From assembly GCF_000802245.2 (NCBI RefSeq), contig NZ_CP021080.1:5270001-5334000 (forward strand): 64,000 nucleotides of DNA. Reading direction: 5' to 3'. Numbering within the stretch: position 1 is the first letter of the stretch; each line of letters starts with the position of its first letter. The notes beneath the pieces are model-generated. The model saw nothing but the letters and a program-made list of their open reading frames with translations, was not told where the DNA came from and ran no database searches. A program made the position numbers and the translations under genes. Of the stretch, positions 49,325-58,156 are shown one piece after another. The stretch is from Streptomyces pluripotens. GTDB lineage: Bacteria; Actinomycetota; Actinomycetes; Streptomycetales; Streptomycetaceae.

Positions 49325-50956
49325 ATGGACGCTGTGACCCAGGTCCCCACCCCCGTCAACGAGCCGGTGCACGGCTACGCCCCCGGCTCGCCGGAGCGCG
49401 CGAGGCTGGAGGCCAAGCTCAAGGAGCTGGCCGAGAACCCGGTCGACCTGCCGATGACCATCGGCGGTGAGAAGCGGATGGGCGGCGGCGAGGCCATCCA
49501 GGTGGTGCAGCCGCACAACCACAAGGCCGTGCTCGGCACCCTGCGCAACGCCACCCAGCAGGACGCGCAGGACGCCATCGACGCGGCCCTCGCTGCCGCA
49601 CCGGCCTGGCGCGCGATGTCCTTCGACGACCGTGCCGCGATCATCCTGCGCGCCGCCGAGCTGCTGGCCGGTCCGTGGCGCGAGACGATCGCCGCCTCCA
49701 CCATGCTCGGCCAGTCCAAGACCGCCCAGCAGGCGGAGATCGACAGCCCCTGTGAGCTCGTCGACTTCTGGCGCTTCAACGTCCACTACGCCCGCCAGAT
49801 CCTCGCCGAGCAGCCCCCGGCGAACTCCCCGGGTGTCTGGAACCGCCTGGACCACCGCCCGCTGGAGGGCTTCGTCTACGCGATCACGCCGTTCAACTTC
49901 AGCGCGATCGCCGCCAACCTCCCCACCGCCCCCGCCCTCATGGGCAACGTGGTGGTCTGGAAGCCGTCCCCGACCCAGACCCACGCGGCCGTCCTGCTCA
50001 TGCAGCTGCTGGAGGAGGCGGGCCTGCCCAAGGGCGTCATCAACCTCGTCACCGGCGACGGCATCGAGGTCTCCGAGGTCGCCCTGGAGCACCGGGACCT
50101 GGCCGGCATCCACTTCACCGGCTCGACCAAGACCTTCCAGTACCTGTGGAAGACGGTCGGCAACAACATCGAGAAGTACCGCTCCTACCCGCGCCTGGTC
50201 GGTGAGACCGGTGGCAAGGACTTCGTGGTCGCTCACCCGAGCGCCGACCGCGCCATCCTGAAGACCGCCCTGACCCGCGGTGCCTTCGAGTACCAGGGCC
50301 AGAAGTGCAGCGCGACCTCCCGCGCGTACATTCCGGCGTCCATCTGGAACTCGGGCTTCAAGGAGGAGTTCGCCGCCGAGGTCGACTACCTCACCATGGG
50401 TGACGTCACCGACCTGTCCAACTTCATGGGTGCGGTCATCGACGAGCGTTCCTTCGCCAAGAACAAGGCGGCCATCGACCGCGCCCAGCAGGACCCGTCC
50501 TGCACCATCGTGGCCGGCGGCAGTTACGACGACTCGGTCGGCTACTTCGTCCGCCCGACCGTCGTCGAGTGCACCGACCCGGAGAACGAGGTCTTCACCA
50601 CCGAGTACTTCGGCCCGTTCCTCGCCGTGCACGTCTACGAGGACGACCAGTACGACGAGATGCTGACCCAGATGGAGTCCGTCTCCGACTACGCGCTGAC
50701 CGGTTCGGTCATCGCGGGCGACCGTGCCGCCGCCGCGTACACGATGGACAAGCTCCGCTTCGCCGCGGGCAACTTCTACATCAACGACAAGTCGACCGGT
50801 GCCGTCGTCGGCCAGCAGCCCTTCGGCGGCGGCCGTGCCTCCGGCACCAACGACAAGGCCGGGGCTCCCCAGAACCTCCTGCGCTGGACGCTGACCCGCG
50901 CTATCAAGGAGACCCTGGTCCCGCCGACCGACTACACCTACCCGCACATGGGCTGA
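49325..50956 (+). CDS. pruA: L-glutamate gamma-semialdehyde (P5C) dehydrogenase
   Basis: 543 residues from ATG at 49325. Aldehyde dehydrogenase family: GETGGKDF contains the catalytic Glu, and Cys328 lies in EYQGQKCSATSR. It oxidises P5C/glutamate semialdehyde to glutamate with NAD. Second step of proline catabolism, after the upstream dehydrogenase; expression probably depends on the PucR-type regulator. Confidence 0.95.
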   Translation: MDAVTQVPTPVNEPVHGYAPGSPERARLEAKLKELAENPVDLPMTIGGEKRMGGGEAIQVVQPHNHKAVLGTLRNATQQDAQDAIDAALAAAPAWRAMSFDDRAAIILRAAELLAGPWRETIAASTMLGQSKTAQQAEIDSPCELVDFWRFNVHYARQILAEQPPANSPGVWNRLDHRPLEGFVYAITPFNFSAIAANLPTAPALMGNVVVWKPSPTQTHAAVLLMQLLEEAGLPKGVINLVTGDGIEVSEVALEHRDLAGIHFTGSTKTFQYLWKTVGNNIEKYRSYPRLVGETGGKDFVVAHPSADRAILKTALTRGAFEYQGQKCSATSRAYIPASIWNSGFKEEFAAEVDYLTMGDVTDLSNFMGAVIDERSFAKNKAAIDRAQQDPSCTIVAGGSYDDSVGYFVRPTVVECTDPENEVFTTEYFGPFLAVHVYEDDQYDEMLTQMESVSDYALTGSVIAGDRAAAAYTMDKLRFAAGNFYINDKSTGAVVGQQPFGGGRASGTNDKAGAPQNLLRWTLTRAIKETLVPPTDYTYPHMG

Positions 50957-50972
50957 TCAGCCCCTCCCGACC

Positions 50973-51014
50973 ACGGGCCGGGAAGCCTGCCACCGAGCGG
51001 GCTTCCCGGCCCGT
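50973..51014. terminator. Terminator after the proline operon
   Basis: A perfect 15-bp inverted repeat, ACGGGCCGGGAAGCC and its complement at 51000-51014, with a 12-base loop. The remaining gap to 51442 has an AT-richer stretch near 51140-51230 and a pyrimidine-rich tract, but no clear promoter. Confidence 0.8.
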
Positions 51015-51343
51015 CGCCAATTCCGGCGCCGCGGGGAAGACGTCGACATTGCCGGGGAGGGGGCGGCATTGCCGCGGAGGAAAGGGGTGACAGCCGCCGT
51101 CCGGGCCCTGATCCGCACCCTGCGTTCCCTCGAACGAGGTAAGCCCGTCTCAGATAGTAGGAAGTCCGAGTAATTGAGCAGACAGGCGCGGCCAGTTCCT
51201 TTAGCTTTGTAGAAGCCGAACGTCTCGCTCGATCCAGCGCATGACGGTCGTGAGCCGGGCCCGTGCAGGCAACCCCTGCGGCCGACACCCCCACCTCTGC
51301 CGGGGGGCGCCTCCCGTTCCCCGAGGCGGTGGGAGGTCTCGTC

Positions 51344-51425
51344 ATCCCTTTCCTCCCGCACCTTTTCCCTCAGCTTTCACCTGCTTTGCCCGTTTCGCTT
51401 CTACTTTCCGCGCTCCCCGTTCGCC
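51344..51425 (+). other. Pyrimidine-rich tract upstream of the small gene before leuB
   Basis: About 80 bases are more than four-fifths C/T (for example CCCTTTCCTCCCGCACC). In the frame of the following small gene this reads as a Leu/Pro/Phe-rich stretch without stop, using CTT, TTG and CTA codons that are rare here. It may be an mRNA leader. Confidence 0.4.
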
Positions 51426-51442
51426 GAAGGAGTCGATCCCTC

Positions 51443-51574
51443 ATGCCCGAAACGACCGTCCGCCGTCGAGTCCGCCACGTCACCCGCACGAGCGAGTCCG
51501 ACCGCAGGAACGCCGCAGCCGCCCTCCAGCGTGCCCTCGACCGCCGGGACAACGGCGGCGAGACCGGCCACTGA
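51443..51574 (+). CDS. Small basic protein, 43 residues
   Basis: ATG at 51443 with AAGGAG eleven bases upstream. MPETTVRRRVRHVTRTSES followed by an Arg/Ala-rich helix, ending NGGETGH. No recognised family. The strong ribosome site and position about 100 bases ahead of leuB suggest a translated small protein. Stop at 51574; leuB has its own ribosome site. Confidence 0.6.
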   Translation: MPETTVRRRVRHVTRTSESDRRNAAAALQRALDRRDNGGETGH

Positions 51575-51677
51575 CCTGCTCTGGACCAGTAACCGCGCCC
51601 CGAAGGCCGCCCTCCGTCGGGTGTCCGCATCGCGGACGGCGCATGTCATTCCCTGGGACAAGGAGTAGGGTGCCCGC

Positions 51678-52721
51678 ATGTCTCGCAGCATCAATCTCGC
51701 AGTGATCCCCGGTGACGGCATCGGCCAGGAGGTCGTGGCCGAGGGTCTGAAGGTCCTCTCCGCCGTCCTGCCGCAGGATGTGAAGCTGGAGACCAAGGAG
51801 TACGACTTCGGTGCCAAGCGCTACCACGCCACCGGTGAGACCCTCACCAACGCCGACCTCGCGGCGCTGAAGCAGCACGACGCCATCCTGCTCGGAGCCA
51901 TCGGTGACCCGAGCGTCCCCTCCGGCGTGCTGGAGCGCGGCTTCCTGCTCAAGCTCCGCTTCGCCTTCGACCACCACGTCAACCTGCGTCCGTCGAAGCT
52001 CCTTCCGGGCGTCACCACGCCGCTCGCCGGCCAGCCGGAGATCGATTTCGTGGTCGTCCGCGAGGGCACCGAGGGCCCCTACACGGGCAATGGCGGCACC
52101 ATCCGCCAGGGCACCGCGGACGAAGTCGCCACCGAGGTCTCCGTCAACACGGCCTACGGGGTCGAGCGCGTGGTCCGGGACGCCTTCGGCCGCGCCCAGG
52201 CCCGCGCGCGCAAGAAGCTCACGCTGGTCCACAAGAACAATGTGCTGACCTTCGCCGGGCATCTGTGGACGAACACCTTCCACCGGGTGGCCCAGGAGTT
52301 CCCGGAGGTCACCACCGACTACCTGCATGTCGACGCGGCCACGATCTTCCTGGTCACCCAGCCCGAGCGGTTCGACGTCATCGTCACCGACAACCTCTTC
52401 GGCGACATCATCACCGACCTCGCCGCGGCCGTCTCCGGTGGTATCGGCGTGGCCGCCTCCGGCAACATCAACCCCGGCCGGGAGTTCCCGTCCATGTTCG
52501 AGCCGGTCCACGGCTCCGCCCCGGACATCGCGGGCCAGGGCAAGGCCGACCCCACCGCCACGGTCCTGTCCGTCGCCCTGCTGCTGCGCCACCTCGGTTA
52601 CGACACCGAGGCTGACCGGATCGACGCGGCCGTTGCCGCCGACCTCACCGAGCGTTCTGCGCAAGGTGCGCGCACCACCGTGCAGATCGGCGACGCGCTC
52701 GCCGCCCGAGTAGCCGGCTGA
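51678..52721 (+). CDS. leuB: 3-isopropylmalate dehydrogenase
   Basis: 347 residues from ATG at 51678, with AAGGAG upstream. Starts with [42 protein letters not shown] and [13 protein letters not shown] are active-site motifs of the beta-decarboxylating dehydrogenases. It makes 2-ketoisocaproate for leucine and, with citramalate synthase, can also produce 2-oxobutyrate from 3-methylmalate for isoleucine. A GTCCGC-ATC-GCGGAC hairpin at 51623-51637 lies in its leader. Confidence 0.96.
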   Translation: MSRSINLAVIPGDGIGQEVVAEGLKVLSAVLPQDVKLETKEYDFGAKRYHATGETLTNADLAALKQHDAILLGAIGDPSVPSGVLERGFLLKLRFAFDHHVNLRPSKLLPGVTTPLAGQPEIDFVVVREGTEGPYTGNGGTIRQGTADEVATEVSVNTAYGVERVVRDAFGRAQARARKKLTLVHKNNVLTFAGHLWTNTFHRVAQEFPEVTTDYLHVDAATIFLVTQPERFDVIVTDNLFGDIITDLAAAVSGGIGVAASGNINPGREFPSMFEPVHGSAPDIAGQGKADPTATVLSVALLLRHLGYDTEADRIDAAVAADLTERSAQGARTTVQIGDALAARVAG

Positions 52722-52741
52722 CCCGGCGCTCGACACCCTCC

Positions 52742-52773
52742 AAGCCGCCGGGGCAGCGATCGCCCGGCGGCTT
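52742..52773. terminator. Terminator after leuB
   Basis: AAGCCGCCGGG (52742-52752) and CCCGGCGGCTT (52763-52773) form an 11-bp stem with a 10-base loop, 20 bases after the stop. Confidence 0.7.
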
Positions 52774-52963
52774 CCCCATGTCCCCGCCGGGTGCCACCAT
52801 CGACCCCTGGGCCGCTCTCACCCCCATTCCGTCCGCCGCAGCCCCCGCGCGATAATCGAACGCGGAGCCGCGGCATGAGGGAAAGCTCGGACGTCCTAGC
52901 ACTGGCGACTGGCAGTGTGGGCGTGAGCGCGGCCTGCCACTACAACCGGTGAAGGACAACCAC

Positions 52964-54052
52964 ATGACGACGCCCACGATCGAGCTCAAGCCGTCCGCCC
53001 ATCCACTGGCCGCCGCGGAGCGCGAGGCGATCCTGGCCAACCCCGGATTCGGCCGCCACTTCACCGACCACATGGTGACGATCAAGTGGACCGAGGGCCG
53101 CGGATGGCACGACGGCCAGCTCGTTCCGTACGCGCCGATCCCTCTCGACCCGGCCACCAACGTGCTGCACTACGCGCAGGAGATCTTCGAGGGGCTGAAG
53201 GCCTACCGTCAGCCCGACGGCTCGGTCGCCACCTTCCGCCCGGACCAGAACGCCAGGCGTTTCCAGCGGTCCGCACGCCGCCTCGCCATGCCCGAGCTGC
53301 CGGTCGAGACGTTCGTCGAGGCCTGTGACGCCCTGGTCCGGCAGGACAAGGACTGGGTGCCCACGCACGGCGGTGAGGAATCCCTCTACCTGCGGCCATT
53401 CATGATCGCCACTGAGGTCGGGCTCGGCGTCAAGCCCGCCAACGAGTATCTGTTCATCGTGATCGCCTCCCCGGCCGGCGCCTACTTCCCCGGCGGTGTG
53501 AAGCCGGTGTCGATCTGGGTCTCCGAGGACCGGGTCCGTGCCGTCCCCGGCGGCATGGGCGACGCGAAGACCGGCGGCAACTACGCTGCCTCCCTGCTCG
53601 CCCAGGCCGAGGCCGCCGCCAAGGGCTGCGACCAGGTCTGCTACCTCGACGCCGTGGAGCACCGGTGGGTCGAGGAACTCGGCGGCATGAACCTGTACTT
53701 CGTGTACGGCAACAAGATCATCACGCCGGCGCTGACCGGCTCCATCTTGGAGGGCGTCACCCGCGACTCCCTGCTCGCCGTCGCCCGTGACCTCGGCTAC
53801 GAGTCCGAGGAAGGCCGGGTCTCCGTCGACCAGTGGCAGCGCGACGTCGAGAACGGCACCCTCACCGAGGTCTTCGCCTGCGGCACCGCGGCCGTGATCA
53901 CCCCGGTCGGCACGGTCAAGAGGGACGGCACCGAGTGGCGGCAGGGCAACGGAGAACCCGGCGACGTCACGCTCCGGCTGCGCCAGGCTCTCCTCGACAT
54001 CCAGCGCGGCACCACCGAGGACAAGCACGGCTGGATGCACACGTTGGGCTGA
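52964..54052 (+). CDS. ilvE: Branched-chain amino acid aminotransferase
   Basis: 362 residues from ATG at 52964, with GAAGGAC upstream (GTG 52949 lies before that site). Fold-type IV pyridoxal enzyme: Lys202 in [12 protein letters not shown] binds the cofactor. [13 protein letters not shown] and [15 protein letters not shown] are family motifs. It transaminates 2-oxo acids to valine, leucine and isoleucine. It has its own promoter region after the leuB terminator. Only 3 bases separate its stop from that of the convergent permease gene. Confidence 0.96.
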   Translation: MTTPTIELKPSAHPLAAAEREAILANPGFGRHFTDHMVTIKWTEGRGWHDGQLVPYAPIPLDPATNVLHYAQEIFEGLKAYRQPDGSVATFRPDQNARRFQRSARRLAMPELPVETFVEACDALVRQDKDWVPTHGGEESLYLRPFMIATEVGLGVKPANEYLFIVIASPAGAYFPGGVKPVSIWVSEDRVRAVPGGMGDAKTGGNYAASLLAQAEAAAKGCDQVCYLDAVEHRWVEELGGMNLYFVYGNKIITPALTGSILEGVTRDSLLAVARDLGYESEEGRVSVDQWQRDVENGTLTEVFACGTAAVITPVGTVKRDGTEWRQGNGEPGDVTLRLRQALLDIQRGTTEDKHGWMHTLG

Positions 54053-54055
54053 GGG

Positions 54056-55498
54056 CTACCGCTCGGCGCTCAGGCTCAGGGCCGCTCCGGACTCCGTGTC
54101 CGCAGCGGCCCTGCCGCGTTCCGGGGAGAGCGTCAGCAACAGGTACACCGCTCCGCCCACCGCGCCCGACAGCAGGAAGCTGCAGTCCACGCCACCGGTC
54201 AGCGTCAGCAGCGGGCCCTGGTACGACGGCAGCGACACCGCCAGCAGACCGACCACGGCACCGGCCGTCCAGGAGACGGTGGCCCGCAGGTTCCAGCCCG
54301 CCCGGTACCAGTAGATCCCGCCCCGGGAACGGCGGTTGAAGACCTGCAGGGCATCGGCGTCGTACACCCCGCGGCAGCGGGCGAAGCCGATCAGGGTGAT
54401 GACCGCCCACGGGGTGCCGATCGCGGTGAGCAGGAGGACGAAGGACGTCATCGCCGACTGCGCGTCCCAGGCGTAGTGACCGGCGAAGACACAGGCGGTG
54501 GCGACGGCCGCGACGGTGTAGGTGGCCCGGGCACGCGACGCCCGGGGCAGGATGGCGTCCAGGTCCAGGCCCATCGAGTACAGCATCAGGCCCGCGTTGC
54601 CGACCGAGCCGGCGGAGGCGGACAGGAGCAGCGGGACCAGGTACCAGGTGGGGGAGGCTGCGACCAGCGGGCCCGCGTAGTCGAGGGCCGCGTGCGCGCC
54701 GTACGCCGTGAAGGTGCCGAACAACTGCGGCACCAGCAGCCCGAGAACCAGACCGAGCCAGGTGGCGTGCAGGACGCGGCGGCCGGAGTGACGGGCGGGG
54801 GAGATGTAGCGGGTGTAGTCGCCGAGCAGGGTGATGAAGGCGATCGGTCCGGACAGGCCGGCCGCCACCGCCGCGAGCAGCCAGGTCGGCCAGAAGGACC
54901 CGAGCAGATAACCGCCCGCGTCCGGCAGAGCCGACGTGGTGAAGTGGGGGGCGTAGGCGAGGATGCCGAGGGCGAGCAGCGCGCTCATGCCGATGGCCAG
55001 CACCTTGGACATGGCGAGCAGTACCCGGTAGCCGTAGACGGCGCCGGCGACCGTGGCCGCGGCGAGCACCGTGTAGACGACGGCGTACGACCCCCCGTTC
55101 GCGGTCAGCCCGAACATCCGGCCGAGCACACTGAGCATCACGTCCCCGCCGATCCACACCGTCAGCGCGGTGTAGCCCAGCGCCAGCAGCAGACCGACCA
55201 CCGAGCCGACCAGTCGGCCGCGGACGCCGAACTGGGCGCCGGAGGAGGTGGAGAGGTTGGTCGCGGTACGCAGTGAGATCAGGGCCAGTGGGGCGGTCAC
55301 GGCGGTGCCGACCACCGTGCCGACCACGATGGAGCTGACCGAGGACCACCAATCGAGCCCGAACGACGGCGGCAGCCAGCCGAAGATGATCACCCCGAGG
55401 CAGAGGTTGGATCCGAGCAGGATCGAGACGAGGTCGCGCGGACCGCTGGTCCGCTCCTCGTCCGGGATGGTGTCGACGCCGTGCTGTTCGATCGGCAT
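54056..55498 (-). CDS. NCS1 family permease (purine-cytosine permease type)
   Basis: 480 residues from ATG at 55498, with AAGGAGACC upstream. About twelve membrane segments; the opening GPRDLVSILLGSNLCLG and the loop LGDYTRYISP are NCS1 features. Known members import cytosine, allantoin, hydantoins, purines or pyridines with protons or sodium. It is divergent from the urease-like genes, and two copies of the operator palindrome lie just upstream of its start. It is therefore probably the importer for the compound handled by that operon. Confidence 0.92.
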   Translation of the reverse strand: MPIEQHGVDTIPDEERTSGPRDLVSILLGSNLCLGVIIFGWLPPSFGLDWWSSVSSIVVGTVVGTAVTAPLALISLRTATNLSTSSGAQFGVRGRLVGSVVGLLLALGYTALTVWIGGDVMLSVLGRMFGLTANGGSYAVVYTVLAAATVAGAVYGYRVLLAMSKVLAIGMSALLALGILAYAPHFTTSALPDAGGYLLGSFWPTWLLAAVAAGLSGPIAFITLLGDYTRYISPARHSGRRVLHATWLGLVLGLLVPQLFGTFTAYGAHAALDYAGPLVAASPTWYLVPLLLSASAGSVGNAGLMLYSMGLDLDAILPRASRARATYTVAAVATACVFAGHYAWDAQSAMTSFVLLLTAIGTPWAVITLIGFARCRGVYDADALQVFNRRSRGGIYWYRAGWNLRATVSWTAGAVVGLLAVSLPSYQGPLLTLTGGVDCSFLLSGAVGGAVYLLLTLSPERGRAAADTESGAALSLSAER

Positions 55499-55529
55499 GG
55501 CTGGTCTCCTTCGACGGCCGCCAGGTGGT

Positions 55530-55544
55530 TTGAGCGACGCTCAA
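55530..55544. promoter_or_regulatory. Operator copy 1 of the permease/urease-like divergent promoter
   Basis: TTGAGCGACGCTCAA, a perfect 15-bp palindrome, 31 bases upstream of the permease start codon. Consensus of the three copies: TWGAGYGAYGYTCWA. Confidence 0.7.
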
Positions 55545-55550
55545 TGCGAT

Positions 55551-55565
55551 TTGAGCGACGTTCAA
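55551..55565. promoter_or_regulatory. Operator copy 2
   Basis: TTGAGCGACGTTCAA, one mismatch to copy 1 and centred exactly 21 bases away (two helical turns), so two repressor dimers could bind side by side. Confidence 0.7.
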
Positions 55566-55619
55566 TGTGGCGCGAAGCCTCGGTCCCGGTCAATGCTTCT
55601 GTTTCAGGAATTCTGCGTT

Positions 55620-55634
55620 TAGAGTGATGCTCTA
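55620..55634. promoter_or_regulatory. Operator copy 3, overlapping the urease-like promoter
   Basis: TAGAGTGATGCTCTA shares the GAGYGAYGCTC core of copies 1 and 2. Its TAGAGT end resembles a Streptomyces -10 hexamer, and it lies 28 bases before the urease gamma-beta gene, so a bound repressor would cover that promoter. Confidence 0.6.
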
Positions 55635-55662
55635 ACTTGGTAGGGCAAGGAGGTGCCGCATC

Positions 55663-56385
55663 GTGAGACTCACCCCCACGGAACGTGACCGGCTGCTGCT
55701 CTTCGGGGCCGCCGAGCTAGCGCGGGCACGCCGGGCGCGCGGTCTGCGGCTGAACGTGCCGGAGGCCACCGCGTTGATCGCGGACACCGTTTGCGAGGCG
55801 GCCCGGGACGGCAGGCGGCTCGTGGAGGCCATCGAAGCCGCCCGGTCGGTGCTCGGTCCCGAGGACGTCCTGCCGGGGGTCGCCGACGTCGTCACCGAGG
55901 TGATGGTCGAGGCTGTCTTCGACGACGGCTCCCGGCTCGCGGTGGTCTCCGATCCCATCGGCGGTGGCCTCGGCGAGGACGCCCCGGGCGCGCTGCTGCC
56001 CGCGTCCGAACACGCCGACCCCCGGCCGGTCCTGCGGGTCCAGGTCACCAACACCGCCACCGTGCCCATCTCCGTCACCTCCCACTTCCACTTCTTCGAG
56101 GCCAACCCACGCCTCGACTTCGACCGCCCGGCCGCCTACGGCATGCGGCTCGCGGTACCCGCAGGGTCCTCGGTCCGCTTCGGGCCGGGGCAGCGCGAGG
56201 AGGTGGGGCTGGTCCCGATCGGCGGCGAGCGCGTCGCCATCGGCTTCGCCGGTCTGGTCGACGGGCCACTGGACGCACCCGGCGCACAGGAAGAGGCCCT
56301 GCGCAGGGCGGCGGCCTGCGGATACCTCGGAGTCACGCACGCCGTCACGAACCCCGCTGTGCCGGAAGGAGACGAAGAGCGATGA
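55663..56385 (+). CDS. ureAB: Fused urease gamma-beta subunit
   Basis: 240 residues from GTG at 55663, with AAGGAGG upstream. Residues 1-100 are a urease gamma subunit (RLTPTERDRLLLFGAAELAR and AARDGRRLVEAIEAARSVL). From about residue 115 the beta subunit follows (VTSHFHFFEANPRLDFDR, then RFGPGQREEVGLVPIGGER). Such fusions occur in several bacteria. They build the scaffold of the enzyme with the alpha subunit, whose ATG overlaps this stop. The usual accessory genes ureDEFG are absent here. Confidence 0.92.
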   Translation: MRLTPTERDRLLLFGAAELARARRARGLRLNVPEATALIADTVCEAARDGRRLVEAIEAARSVLGPEDVLPGVADVVTEVMVEAVFDDGSRLAVVSDPIGGGLGEDAPGALLPASEHADPRPVLRVQVTNTATVPISVTSHFHFFEANPRLDFDRPAAYGMRLAVPAGSSVRFGPGQREEVGLVPIGGERVAIGFAGLVDGPLDAPGAQEEALRRAAACGYLGVTHAVTNPAVPEGDEER

Positions 56386-58106
56386 GCCGCTCTAAAGGAC
56401 GAGAGGTGAGCCGGGCGGTCCGGGTCGACCCGCACGCCTACGCGGCCACCCACGGCCCCCGTACCGGGGACCGCATCCGCCTCGGCGACTCGGGTCTGAC
56501 CATCCGTGTCGAGTCCGACTCGCAGCGGTACGGCGACGAGTTCCTGGCCGGCTTCGGCAAGACGGCCCGCGACGGACTGCACCTCAAGGCCGCCGCCGTC
56601 CGTGACACCTGCGACGTCGTGATCAGCAACGTCGTCGTGATCGACGCGACCCAGGGCATCCGCAAGGTCTCCATCGGCATCCGTGAGGGCCGCATCTGCG
56701 CCATCGGGCGAGCCGGCAACCCGGACACCCTCGACGGGGTCGACGTCGTCGTCGGCACCGGCACCTCCATCGTGTCCGGCGAGGGGCTCATCGCCACCGC
56801 CGGTGCCGTCGACACCCATGTCCACCTGCTGTCGCCGCGCATCATGGAGGCCTCCCTCGCCTCCGGCGTGACCACGATCATCGGGCAGGAGTTCGGTCCG
56901 GTCTGGGGCGTCGGCGTCAACTCGCCCTGGGCACTGCGCCACGCCTTCGGCGCCTTCGACGCCTGGCCGGTCAACATCGGTTTCCTCGGCCGGGGCTCGT
57001 CCTCGTCGCAGGCGCCGCTGATCGAGGCACTCGCCGAGGGCGGTGCCTGCGGTTTCAAGGTGCACGAGGACATGGGCGCCCACACCCGGGCCCTGGACAC
57101 CGCTCTACGGGTGGCCGAGGAGCACGACGTCCAGGTCGCCCTGCACAGCGACGGCCTGAACGAGTGCCTGTCCGTGGAGGACACCCTGAAGGTGCTTCAG
57201 GGGCGCACGATCCACGCCTTCCACATCGAGGGCTGCGGTGGCGGGCACGTGCCCAATGTGCTCAAGATGGCCGGCGTCCCGAATGTCATCGGCTCTTCCA
57301 CCAATCCCACCCTGCCCTTCGGTCGGGACGCGGTCGCCGAGCACTACGGCATGATCGTCTCCGTCCACGACCTCAAGACCGACCTGCCCGGCGACGCGGC
57401 CATGGCCCGCGACCGCATCCGGGCCGGCACCATGGGCGCCGAGGACGTGTTGCACGACCTGGGCGCGATCGGGATCACCTCCTCCGACGCCCAGGGCATG
57501 GGCCGGGCCGGCGAGACGGTCCGTCGCACGTTCGCCATGGCCGGCAAGATGAAGGCCGAGCTGGGCCCCATGGCAGGTGACGGCGAGGGCGACGACAACG
57601 CCCGGGTACTGCGCTACCTGGCCAAGCTGACCATCAACCCGGCCATCGCCCACGGACTCTCGCACGAGGTCGGCTCCATCGAGACCGGCAAGCTGGCCGA
57701 CATCGTGCTGTGGCGCCCGGAGTACTTCGGCGCCAAGCCGCAGCTCGTCCTCAAGGCCGGCTTCCCCGCGTACGGCGTCACCGGCGATCCCAACGCGGCC
57801 ACCGACACCTGCGAACCCCTGGTTCTCGGACCACAGTTCGGCTCGTACGGCGCCACGGCCGCCGACATCTCCGTCGCCTTCGTCGCCCAGGCCGCCGTCG
57901 ACCAGGGCGGTGACACGATGCCCACGCGCCGCCGCCGGGTCGCCGTGCGCGGCACCCGTGGCATCGGCCCCGCGGACCTGCGTCTGAACGCCCGTGTCGG
58001 CGCGGTCGACGTCGACCAGCGCACCGGCCTGGTCACCCTCGACGGCGATCCGCTGCGTTCCGAGCCCGCTGCCACGGTCTCCCTCAACCGTCTCTATTTC
58101 CTGTGA
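56382..58106 (+). CDS. ureC: Urease alpha-subunit-like amidohydrolase, divergent pocket
   Basis: 574 residues from ATG at 56382, overlapping the upstream stop by ATGA. All nickel-ligand positions of urease are present: His146 and His148 (DTHVHL), Lys226 (GFKVHED, the carbamylated Lys), His255 (ALHSDGLNE), His281 (FHIEGCGGGH) and Asp369 (SSDAQGMGR). The catalytic flap His is kept (His329, SVHDL), but the flap Cys is Val328. The GGGTGPAAG loop reads GQEFGPVWG (168-176), HIHW is HVHL, and the pocket Ala of SDSQAMG is Gly. Either a divergent urease or a related hydrolase with another amide or ureide substrate. Confidence 0.88.
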   Translation: MSRSKGREVSRAVRVDPHAYAATHGPRTGDRIRLGDSGLTIRVESDSQRYGDEFLAGFGKTARDGLHLKAAAVRDTCDVVISNVVVIDATQGIRKVSIGIREGRICAIGRAGNPDTLDGVDVVVGTGTSIVSGEGLIATAGAVDTHVHLLSPRIMEASLASGVTTIIGQEFGPVWGVGVNSPWALRHAFGAFDAWPVNIGFLGRGSSSSQAPLIEALAEGGACGFKVHEDMGAHTRALDTALRVAEEHDVQVALHSDGLNECLSVEDTLKVLQGRTIHAFHIEGCGGGHVPNVLKMAGVPNVIGSSTNPTLPFGRDAVAEHYGMIVSVHDLKTDLPGDAAMARDRIRAGTMGAEDVLHDLGAIGITSSDAQGMGRAGETVRRTFAMAGKMKAELGPMAGDGEGDDNARVLRYLAKLTINPAIAHGLSHEVGSIETGKLADIVLWRPEYFGAKPQLVLKAGFPAYGVTGDPNAATDTCEPLVLGPQFGSYGATAADISVAFVAQAAVDQGGDTMPTRRRRVAVRGTRGIGPADLRLNARVGAVDVDQRTGLVTLDGDPLRSEPAATVSLNRLYFL

Positions 58107-58156
58107 CGTTCGCCCCGCGGTGACGTTCGTCAGCCTCCGTCAGACAAGGACCCCCT

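Noticed and set aside
51140..51240. AT-richer stretch as a tRNA or small RNA gene
   Set aside because: I could not fold a cloverleaf or a strong conserved hairpin from it.
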